Below are positions 6,030-11,961 of a stretch of DNA of 11,961 nucleotides, one piece after another. Positions within the stretch are counted from its first letter, which is position 1, and each line of letters starts with the position of its first letter. The notes under the pieces were generated by a model. That model saw nothing but the letters and a program-made list of their open reading frames with translations, was not told where the DNA came from and searched no databases. Origin of the DNA: Planctomycetota bacterium (lineage in GTDB: Bacteria; Planctomycetota; Brocadiia; JAJRTI01); NCBI GenBank assembly GCA_024278415.1, contig JAJRTI010000501.1:1-11961 (forward strand), given 5' to 3'. The position numbers and the translations under genes are program-made.

Positions 6030-6064
6030 GGACAGCCGCGTGCTATGTGCGCGGCTCCCTGTCC
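6030..6064 (-). promoter_or_regulatory. Intercistronic hairpin 1 at the parvulin stop codon
   Basis: GGAC (6030-6033) pairs with GTCC (6061-6064), and AGCCGCG (6034-6040) pairs with CGCGGCT (6050-6056), with a 4-base bulge and a 9-base loop. The structure begins one base after the parvulin TAA and precedes the second hairpin by only 7 bases. It is a likely 3'-end protector or partial terminator within the operon. Confidence 0.4.
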
Positions 6065-6065
6065 T

Positions 6066-6809
6066 TTATGTTTGTACGGTGATGCCTCCTTTCAAGGTTT
6101 CGGCCAGCCATTCGTTGAAGATCCGCTCTTTGATTGCTTCCTTGATCTCATCGCCCAGTTCTGCCCGGCTTACCTCTTCGACCCGTATGAGTTGGAACAT
6201 GCCTTCCGCCTCAAATGGGCCTACGAGGTCGCCGGGGTCTGCATTGAACACTTTTGCGGCGACTTCCGGCGGCAGCATCGACCGGCTCACCGCGCCGACG
6301 TACCCGCCGGCGTATTTGGTTTGCTCATCGATCGAGTGCTCGCGGGCCAGTTGGTGGAAATCCTCGCCGTCCTCGGTGACCTGCATGGCGATCTCGTTGG
6401 CCAGATCCTCGCCGGCGACCACGATGACGGACACCCTGGCGAGGTCAAGATCCGATCGGTTGTTGACGAAGTATTCGGCGATTGCTCTCTCGTCGGCCAG
6501 ATGCTCAAGGAGGATGTTCGTCAGCACAGCCTCCTCGCAAAACTCCTCGAAGTCATCGACTGTGAGGCCGTTTTGCTCCAGGAAGTCCATCGTTTCCGTT
6601 GCGCTGTGGAGCCCTTGAACGGCCCTGAAGGTGTCGCTGAACTGCTGGATCTCGTCAGCGGACGCCTCGGCCCCGAGCTGATGGGCCTTCTTTGCGGCTT
6701 CTTTGCGCCTGACGAGGTCGCAGCACACCGCCTCCAACTGCCCCGTTAGAGCCAGGGACTTCACGACCTCCTCGGGGGTGATACTACCGTTGGCATAAAC
6801 GAGCTGCAC
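6066..6809 (-). CDS. SurA-like peptidyl-prolyl isomerase (parvulin) of the peptide-export locus
   Basis: This 247-residue protein has an N-terminal helical chaperone region (about 9-105), a PpiC/parvulin domain (about 110-212) and a C-terminal helix (217-240), a SurA/PrsA-like layout. Parvulin landmarks are DFHQLAREHS (150-159), AGGYVG (167-172), LPPEVAAKVF (179-188) and PGDLVGPF (192-199). The two His residues of standard parvulins (in RHILV and G-x-H-I-I) are replaced by V126 and Q206, so catalysis may be altered or lost. There is no signal peptide or lipobox, which points to a cytoplasmic role acting on the precursor before export. It starts with GTG at 6809, with GGGAG 8 nt upstream, and lies 18 nt after the HlyD stop, so it is co-transcribed. 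Parvulin-like proteins are known neighbours of peptide ABC exporters in cyanobacteria; the role here is inferred. Confidence 0.85.
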   Translation of the reverse strand: MQLVYANGSITPEEVVKSLALTGQLEAVCCDLVRRKEAAKKAHQLGAEASADEIQQFSDTFRAVQGLHSATETMDFLEQNGLTVDDFEEFCEEAVLTNILLEHLADERAIAEYFVNNRSDLDLARVSVIVVAGEDLANEIAMQVTEDGEDFHQLAREHSIDEQTKYAGGYVGAVSRSMLPPEVAAKVFNADPGDLVGPFEAEGMFQLIRVEEVSRAELGDEIKEAIKERIFNEWLAETLKGGITVQT

Positions 6810-6827
6810 GGGATTGTCTCCCTTCGG

Positions 6828-8180
6828 CTAACGCTCTTTGAGTTTCTTGAACAGAAGCGACATGAGGGTTCGCTTCTCGGTGACGATCTCCGCCATGGCG
6901 GTCATGCCCGCCTTGATAGGGTAGGACTTGTCGTTGAACTCGAAGTGACGCTGGTCCAGCGTGCCGCGGACGTGGTAGACGAAGCCGGCCTCGCCGCTCT
7001 TCACCGCGGAGGGTGCGATGGCAATGACCTGGCCGGAGATTGTGCCATGGTCGGCGTACGGGAAGGCGTCGAACTTGTAGTTGATTCTCATCCGTTCTTC
7101 AAGCAGCCCCACATCCTTGTTGGACACGGTGATGTCCATGTACAGCGGCGTGCCGGCCGGCACGATCGTGCACAGGAGGTCGGCGACGCGCACGTAGTCG
7201 CCCACGTTCCGGCACTTCAGTTCGGAAATCGTCCCCGCCTTCTCTGAGCGGATCACGCTGGGGGACTCGTCCGCGGGCGGCATTGCGGCGTCCCCTTGTC
7301 GCATGGCAAGCATCTTCTCTGCGACCACCAATTCGCCGCGCAGCGTCTTCAGAGTGGTCTGCTTGTCGATTTCCAGGCTTCTGACTTCCTGCACGAGGAT
7401 GGCCATTTCTGTACCGAAGCTCGACAGTTCCTTCGCCTTCTCCTCCGCGTGGATGGTCTGCTGCTTAAGGTTGGACACCTGCTGGGCCATGAGCTTCTTC
7501 ACCTCCGTTCTGGCTCGCTCGAGCTTGCTGCTGGCGGCGGCAAGCTCGGACTCGGGGGTGGCGCCTTGGGCGCGGAGTTCGCGCAGCCGCGCCTCAGCAC
7601 GGGACTGGACCTCGACCTCTCTCCGCCAGTACTTCTCCTCCTCCTTGATGGAGTTGAGAATCGTCTGCGCCTGCCCGAGCTTGAGGCCGATCACTTTCAA
7701 CGCGCTTCGATGCTTTTCTTCGCGCAGCTTCAGCTTCTTCTTGGCGATGGCCAGGCGTACGTCGAAGCGCTCTTCCTCGAGCGGAATTCTCTGCCTCAGA
7801 TCCTCGACCTTCGCTTGATAATTGACCGTCTCTTTGGAGCGGATGATGAACAGCGGGGCCCTGGCTTCGATGGCCTGGCCTTCAGCCACAAGCACTCCCC
7901 CAATATAGCCGTCTCGGTCGGAAAGCACCCGGATCTTGTGGGACTTGGGCCTGGCAACCGCTTGGCACTTGACGGTGATGTCGACCTTGGCGAGGCACGC
8001 GTAGGTGACAGCGGTAATGACGAGCAGCGTCATGACGTAGACCAAGCCGCGGGCGAACAGCGGCGGCATGCGGCGCAGGTGCTCCTCAACCAAGTAGTTC
8101 TCAGAGGGAGAGTCTACCGGCGGGGCGGCCTCGATGGCCTGGCCATGAGCTTGCCTGCCAGTCGCGCCGTTAGAGGACAT
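6828..8180 (-). CDS. HlyD-family secretion adaptor (membrane fusion protein)
   Basis: Such adaptors link an inner-membrane ABC exporter to the outside in type I secretion and bacteriocin export. The 450-residue product has a short cytoplasmic N-terminus, one transmembrane helix (about 43-63), a lipoyl-like half (IRVLSDRDGYIGGVLVAEGQ, 83-102), a long Glu/Lys/Arg/Leu-rich coiled coil (about 120-295), the second lipoyl half (SEKAGTISELKCRNVGDYV, 312-330), and a C-terminal beta-barrel part ending in IKAGMTAMAEIVTEKR (422-437), a classic HlyD signature. The ATG at 8180 lies 31 nt after the exporter stop and lacks a good Shine-Dalgarno. A TTG at 8222 would extend it by 14 residues and overlap the exporter. 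It belongs to the exporter operon and is followed 18 nt later by the parvulin gene. Family call is firm. Confidence 0.92.
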   Translation of the reverse strand: MSSNGATGRQAHGQAIEAAPPVDSPSENYLVEEHLRRMPPLFARGLVYVMTLLVITAVTYACLAKVDITVKCQAVARPKSHKIRVLSDRDGYIGGVLVAEGQAIEARAPLFIIRSKETVNYQAKVEDLRQRIPLEEERFDVRLAIAKKKLKLREEKHRSALKVIGLKLGQAQTILNSIKEEEKYWRREVEVQSRAEARLRELRAQGATPESELAAASSKLERARTEVKKLMAQQVSNLKQQTIHAEEKAKELSSFGTEMAILVQEVRSLEIDKQTTLKTLRGELVVAEKMLAMRQGDAAMPPADESPSVIRSEKAGTISELKCRNVGDYVRVADLLCTIVPAGTPLYMDITVSNKDVGLLEERMRINYKFDAFPYADHGTISGQVIAIAPSAVKSGEAGFVYHVRGTLDQRHFEFNDKSYPIKAGMTAMAEIVTEKRTLMSLLFKKLKER

Positions 8181-8189
8181 AGGGGGGCT

Positions 8190-8210
8190 GTGGTCGGTGG
8201 TCAGTGGTCT
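8190..8210. repeat. Three tandem 7-bp repeats (GTGGTCN)
   Basis: GTGGTCG, GTGGTCA and GTGGTCT follow each other exactly in the 31-base gap between the exporter and HlyD genes. This leaves the HlyD start without a normal ribosome binding site. It resembles the simple phrase repeats found in spacers of some environmental bacteria. Confidence 0.6.
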
Positions 8211-8211
8211 C

Positions 8212-11200
8212 TCACAAATCAAGCTGCTGATGGCTGAGGTAGTGATACAGGCCGCGCTTGTCCATCAATTCTTCGTGGGCGCCCTGTTCGACGATTTCGC
8301 CATTGTCCAGTACGACGATCCGGTCGGCGTTCCTGACCGTGCTAAGTCGATGCGCGATGATGATCGCCGTTCGGTCTGAGAGGATGGCGTTCATGTTCCT
8401 CTGGACCACCTGCTCGGATTCCGTGTCGAGCGAGCTGGTGGCTTCGTCGAAGACGAGGATCTTGGGGGCGGCGTAGAGGACGCGGGCAATCGCGACGCGC
8501 TGTCTCTGCCCGCCAGAAAGTTGGAGGCCGCCCTCGCCGACTTTCGTGTCGTAGCCGAGCGCCAGGCTCGCGATGAAATCGTCGGCATTGGCCAAACGCG
8601 CGGCCTCAATGACCTTCTCCATCGATTCTTCGGGGTCGCCGAGCGCAATGTTCTCGCGGATGGTGCCGTTGAAGACGAAGCTCTCTTGGAGCACTAACCC
8701 CACGAACCGCCGCAGGTTGGCCAGGTTGATATTCGAGATGTCGTACCCGTCGATCGTGATCCGGCCTTCGGTCACGTCGTAGAACTTGGCGATCAGTTTT
8801 GCGAGCGTGGTCTTGCCGGAGCCGCTACGGCCGACGATCGCCACGGTCTGCCCCGGCGCGATCTTGAGGTTGATGTTCGACAGGATATAAGGGTCGTCGT
8901 GGCCGCCATAGCGGAAAAACACGTCCTCGAACACAATCTCGCCCCGGGGCTCGCGGATGACCAGGCCGGCCGGCTCGTCGATGGACTCGGGGAATTCAGG
9001 CTCCGCTGTGAACACGTCGTTCAGCCGGTCCACCGAGACGAGCGTCTGCTGGAGGTCGTCCCAGGCGTTGATGATGCGGTTGATCGGGGTGATGACGCTG
9101 CCCATGAGCGACATGAACGCCATCAACTGGCCCACCGAAAGCCCCCCCGCCATCACCTGGCGTGCGCCGTACCACAGCACGGTGGCCGAACTCAGCGCCC
9201 CCACGCAGTCGCCAAGGGAGCTGAAGTACGCGGTTGCGGTGTACAGCCGGAAGTCGATGTTGAGCGCCCGAATAAACTTGTCTTCCCACTTCCATCGCGT
9301 CTGGTGCTCGATGTTCATGGCCTTAATCGTATCGATCGCGTTGACGGACTCGATCAGATGCGATTCGGCCTCGGTGTTGGCCGCAAAGGAATCGACATTC
9401 AGCCTCTTGAGGATCGGCGTGAACGCGAGGGTCATCACCACAAAGACAGGGATGAACAGCAGCGTAAGCAACGCCAGTTGCGTGTTGTAGTAGAACATCA
9501 GCGACACGTACACCGTGATGAGCGCCGTGTCGAGCATGAGCGTGAGCGCGGTGTTCGCGAAGAAGCTGCGGATCTTCATGTTCTCGCCGAACCGCGCCAT
9601 GAAGTCCCCGATCTTGCGCACCTTGAAGTACCCCAGCGGCAGCGCGAGCAGGTGCTTGTAGAAGGCCACCAGCATCCGCAGGTCGACCTTCATGCTCGTG
9701 TGCACGATGAGATACTGCCGGAGAATCCCCACGAGAAACCGAAAAATGATGACGAGGAGCACCCCGCCAAACATCACATTGAGCATGGACACGTCCTGGT
9801 GCGCGAGCACCTTGTCCACCACGTTCTGCGTGAAGATCGGCGTGGCCAGGCCGAAGAGGCTGAGAAGCAGGGACGCGATGAAGACTTCGAGCAGGAGCGT
9901 CTTGCAGGGTGTGACAAACTGCGCGAAGCTCTTGAGCGACGATCGGTCTCCCTTCTGGTGGTCGAACTCTGGCGTCGGCTCGAGGATCAGCGTGATGCCG
10001 TTCCAGTTGTTCGTGAAGTCCTCCTTCTTGTACCGCCGGAGGCCCTTCCCCGGATCGGCGACCCACACGTGCCGCGCAGTCACGCGATAGACCACCACGT
10101 AGTGGTACCCCTGCCAATGGACAATACAGGGGAGATGCGCGGCTTGGAGCGTGTCGTAATCGAGTCGCATGCCGCGAGTCGAGTAGCCCAACTGCTCGGC
10201 CGCGGACGCGAGATTGGCCAGCGACGAGCCGCTCAAGTCCACGTGGGCCATCTCCCGCAGCCGGTTCGACGAGAAGGTCTTGCCGTAGTACTTCGAGATC
10301 ATCATGAGGCACGTGGTCCCGCACGTCATCTCGTCGTACTGCTGGATGAAGGGGAAGCGCACGCGCTGATGGTAGAACGCGGCGAGCTTCTTCTTGGCCC
10401 GTCTCCCGTCCGGCGGAGTCGCGGCCACGTCCTCGGCCGTGGCCGCCTCCTTGACCTCCATGGGCTTCTCGGCCGCGAGTTCCTGCTTGATGAACTCCTC
10501 GTAAGGGATCGGCGGCTTCAGGGACTTGTAGGACTGGATGCGGTCCTCGATCACCCGTCGCAGCTTGGGCGTCTTCTCGACGGCCAGCTCGAAGGCCTCC
10601 CTGGACAGCGAGAAGACGTGGCAGTCGGTGAGGCACACGATGTCCGCGTGCCGCGGGGTCTGCTCGATGAGCGCCTTCTCCCCGAAGAAATCGCCTTCTC
10701 GGAGGAAGTTGATGATCTCCGTGCCGTGCTCCTCCCAGCGTACGACTTTGAGCTTGCCGCTCTCGATCAGGTAGAACTTGTCCCCCTCGGTGCCCTGCCG
10801 AAAGACGACGTCCCCTTCCTTGTAGAATTCCGCACTGAAGTTGTTGACCAACTCCTGGAGATCCTTCGCCGGGACCGCAGAGAAGTCCGTGCATGACTTC
10901 AGAAACCGGTGGATCGACGTAAAGCGGATGAATTTGTCGAACAGCTCCCGTTGCTCAGGCGTCGCCAGCAAGTATGTGTCGAACGCGTCTCGATCAATCG
11001 CCAGCAGCACGCTATCCGCTGCGGCCCGCGCCGAGGCGTTCCGCGGCTTGCCGGTGATCAGTGACGTCTCGCCGAAGTAGCCGCCCTTGGCCACGACCCC
11101 AAGATTCACCTCCCTGCCCGACTCATCGGCCAGAACGATCCGGACCCGGCCGTTGTACACCACGTAGAACTTCTGCCCCTCCTCGCCCTGCCCGAAGATC

Positions 11201-11322
11201 ACCTGGCCCGCGCCCACCGACTCCATCTCCGCACTCTCGAGCAGGCCCAGAAGCTCCTCGTCACCGTACACCGAGAACAGCGGAATCTCGCGCAAGAATC
11301 CGAGTAAGCTTTGTGCGTTCAT
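8212..11322 (-). CDS. Peptidase-containing ABC exporter with two cNMP-binding-like domains (HetC/SunT-like)
   Basis: The 1036-residue protein exports and cleaves double-glycine peptides. Two cyclic-nucleotide-binding-like domains come first (about 14-115 and 148-250), each with a phosphate-binding-cassette pattern: FGETSLITGKPRNAS (Glu85, Arg94) and FGEKALIEQTPRHAD (Glu215, Arg224). Next is a C39 peptidase (about 320-450) with Gln328, Cys334 in TCGTTC, His407 in GYHYVV and Asp423 in ADPGKG, a complete catalytic set. A six-helix membrane domain (about 475-760) follows, then an ATPase with Walker A GRSGSGKTT (831-839), Q879, LSGGQR (935-940), ILVFDE (955-960) and His991. All motifs are intact, so it should be active. 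It heads the operon exporter-HlyD-parvulin-chaperone. The ATG at 11322 has only a weak AGG upstream. The match in length and layout to cyanobacterial HetC-type exporters is from memory; the substrate is most likely the precursor at 4626-4820. Confidence 0.95.
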   Translation of the reverse strand: MNAQSLLGFLREIPLFSVYGDEELLGLLESAEMESVGAGQVIFGQGEEGQKFYVVYNGRVRIVLADESGREVNLGVVAKGGYFGETSLITGKPRNASARAAADSVLLAIDRDAFDTYLLATPEQRELFDKFIRFTSIHRFLKSCTDFSAVPAKDLQELVNNFSAEFYKEGDVVFRQGTEGDKFYLIESGKLKVVRWEEHGTEIINFLREGDFFGEKALIEQTPRHADIVCLTDCHVFSLSREAFELAVEKTPKLRRVIEDRIQSYKSLKPPIPYEEFIKQELAAEKPMEVKEAATAEDVAATPPDGRRAKKKLAAFYHQRVRFPFIQQYDEMTCGTTCLMMISKYYGKTFSSNRLREMAHVDLSGSSLANLASAAEQLGYSTRGMRLDYDTLQAAHLPCIVHWQGYHYVVVYRVTARHVWVADPGKGLRRYKKEDFTNNWNGITLILEPTPEFDHQKGDRSSLKSFAQFVTPCKTLLLEVFIASLLLSLFGLATPIFTQNVVDKVLAHQDVSMLNVMFGGVLLVIIFRFLVGILRQYLIVHTSMKVDLRMLVAFYKHLLALPLGYFKVRKIGDFMARFGENMKIRSFFANTALTLMLDTALITVYVSLMFYYNTQLALLTLLFIPVFVVMTLAFTPILKRLNVDSFAANTEAESHLIESVNAIDTIKAMNIEHQTRWKWEDKFIRALNIDFRLYTATAYFSSLGDCVGALSSATVLWYGARQVMAGGLSVGQLMAFMSLMGSVITPINRIINAWDDLQQTLVSVDRLNDVFTAEPEFPESIDEPAGLVIREPRGEIVFEDVFFRYGGHDDPYILSNINLKIAPGQTVAIVGRSGSGKTTLAKLIAKFYDVTEGRITIDGYDISNINLANLRRFVGLVLQESFVFNGTIRENIALGDPEESMEKVIEAARLANADDFIASLALGYDTKVGEGGLQLSGGQRQRVAIARVLYAAPKILVFDEATSSLDTESEQVVQRNMNAILSDRTAIIIAHRLSTVRNADRIVVLDNGEIVEQGAHEELMDKRGLYHYLSHQQLDL

Positions 11323-11403
11323 CTAGCCTATGGGCCAAAAGCATCGGTGGCGCCGCGAAACTCGTGCTGGCAAGCGAGAACGGGACAGAGATTGGCTGAC
11401 AGG

Positions 11404-11449
11404 TGGATGTGGAGCGAGAGTATGGCTGGATGTAGAGCGAGAGTATGGC
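11404..11449. repeat. 23-bp tandem duplication upstream of the exporter
   Basis: Two adjacent 23-bp units (11404-11426 and 11427-11449) differ at one position only (G11411 versus A11434). Each contains GAGCGAGAGTATGGC. On the minus strand each unit carries CATACT, a plausible -10 box. The repeats lie 82-127 bases before the exporter start, a normal place for regulator binding or a duplicated promoter element. Confidence 0.85.
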
Positions 11450-11471
11450 ACGAACGTGGGAGTGGAGTCAA
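11442..11471 (-). promoter_or_regulatory. Candidate promoter for the exporter operon
   Basis: On the minus strand TTGACT (11471-11466), 18 bases and CATACT (11447-11442) form a moderate sigma-70-like promoter. The -10 lies inside the second 23-bp repeat unit, and the same CATACT recurs 23 bp downstream in the first unit. The leader would be about 110 nt. Confidence 0.35.
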
Positions 11472-11555
11472 GATGTCGATATGTTCCTCTTGCTCACAGT
11501 CCTGCTCATCGTCGTACGCCCCTTCCTCCAGCATTCCGTCGAGCGCTGCCTCCGG

Positions 11556-11576
11556 GGGATTCCAGGACGGAATCCC
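11556..11576. repeat. Perfect 8-bp hairpin
   Basis: GGGATTCC-AGGAC-GGAATCCC forms an uninterrupted 8-bp stem with a 5-base loop and no U-tract on either side. It is isolated in the spacer, so a repeat-element or mRNA-structure role is as likely as termination. Confidence 0.45.
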
Positions 11577-11626
11577 TGAGCCTTCCCGGCCGTACTGGAT
11601 GCGCTACCAGGCCGATCGTGCCCTTC

Positions 11627-11707
11627 GTTGCGTTCCATCAATTCGTTGCTGCTTCTTGCGCTCGTTGTGTGTGAGTGACTTGTGGCAACGAATGAATAAA
11701 ACGCAAC
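11627..11707. repeat. Nested inverted repeats (possible structured RNA or element)
   Basis: An outer perfect 8-bp pair GTTGCGTT (11627-11634) / AACGCAAC (11700-11707) encloses an inner perfect 9-bp pair ATTCGTTGC (11641-11649) / GCAACGAAT (11685-11693). They are separated by a symmetric 6x6 internal loop, with a 35-base loop at the centre. The arm order (GTT...AAC) is opposite to an integron attC site, so that reading is excluded. Confidence 0.45.
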
Positions 11708-11895
11708 CAATTGCGATCTTTGAGGGTCTCGTCCGCCAATTCTCTGCCCAACGAACGCGCAGCGCACCAGTACGGCTGAAAAGTGTCGAAGTCCGATAGA
11801 ATCCAGAGGCGGCGTGGCTGTTTAGTGCCTTAGCCATCCGGAACTGGTATGGAAAACAAGATGTTGCGTGGTGTGCGCGCACTCTTGGCAGGGTA

Positions 11896-11956
11896 TTCCG
11901 TATTGCGTATTCCGTATCTCGAATCGCGATCCGAATACGCAATACGCAATACGGAA
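11896..11956. repeat. Large inverted repeat built of GTATTCC/GTATTGC phrases
   Basis: A perfect 16-bp arm pair (11896-11911 / 11941-11956) is extended inward by one mismatch and a 5-bp CGTAT/ATACG pairing, around a loop containing the 8-bp palindrome ATCGCGAT (11923-11930). Both arms are made of 7-bp units such as GTATTGC. It looks like a mobile or expanding intergenic phrase repeat rather than a terminator. Confidence 0.8.
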
Positions 11957-11961
11957 CAGCG

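Larger units (their letters stand above)
11323..11961. other. Spacer upstream of the exporter, no convincing gene
   Basis: It holds a 23-bp tandem duplication, a candidate promoter, three hairpin or inverted-repeat elements and no credible gene. The open frames are Ser/Arg-rich or cross the repeats. A 68-codon minus frame (11534 to 11328, starting MLEEGAYDDEQ) ends just before the exporter ATG, but has no ribosome binding site and runs through the non-triplet repeat, so it is not called. Confidence 0.5.

Noticed and set aside
8899..10896. Long plus-strand open frame (665 codons) opposite the exporter
   Set aside because: It is antisense to the fully motif-supported ABC exporter, and its His/Arg/Glu-rich sequence is typical of an antisense shadow.
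11328..11534. 68-codon minus-strand open frame just before the exporter
   Set aside because: No Shine-Dalgarno, no motif, and it reads through a 23-bp repeat that shifts frame between units; chance is more likely.
11627..11707. Integron attC site
   Set aside because: The outer arms read GTTGCGT...ACGCAAC, the reverse of the attC order (RYYYAAC...GTTRRRY), and no integrase is present.

Overview
The window is about 12 kb of GC-rich bacterial DNA. It is most in keeping with a planctomycete or another environmental PVC-like lineage. This is inferred from gene content (a TIM-barrel sugar isomerase, a divergent uroporphyrinogen-decarboxylase-family protein, a HetC-like peptidase-containing exporter) and from intergenic spacers carrying short 'phrase' repeats. 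No rRNA, tRNA, CRISPR array or intact insertion sequence was recognised, so the lineage is tentative.

The left part (1-4372) holds unrelated housekeeping or metabolic genes. Bases 1-442 carry no convincing gene. A 90-residue zinc-ribbon membrane protein (511-783, +) follows a near-consensus promoter. It converges on a sugar phosphate isomerase/epimerase-like gene (855-1640, -). A divergent, shortened MnmE-type GTPase (1995-3146, +) comes next and lacks the usual C-terminal Cys-x-Gly-Lys region. It converges on a uroporphyrinogen-decarboxylase-family gene (3218-4372, -).

The right part (4626-11322, all minus strand) is the interesting one and reads as a ribosomal peptide production and export locus. 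In transcription order it holds: a 1036-residue ABC exporter with two N-terminal cyclic-nucleotide-binding-like domains and a complete C39 double-glycine peptidase domain; an HlyD-type adaptor; a SurA-like parvulin; and a 137-residue paralogue of that parvulin from which the catalytic domain is cleanly missing. A second transcription unit follows, driven by a near-consensus promoter with a palindrome over its -10 box and start. It encodes a Phd/YefM-like antitoxin-family protein with no toxin, then a 64-residue peptide precursor with a canonical double-glycine leader (ELKQVMGG) and a proline-rich, cysteine-free core.

The working model is inferred. The precursor is made under control of the Phd-like protein and held unfolded or isomerised by the parvulin and its catalysis-free partner. 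It is then cut after Gly-Gly by the C39 domain and exported through the ABC/HlyD channel, possibly gated by a nucleotide ligand. No modifying enzyme (cyclodehydratase, LanM, radical SAM) lies in the window. The core may therefore be exported unmodified, or be matured by enzymes encoded elsewhere.

The right end (11323-11961) has no convincing gene. It does hold a 23-bp tandem duplication just upstream of the exporter, several perfect hairpins, and a large inverted repeat at the edge.
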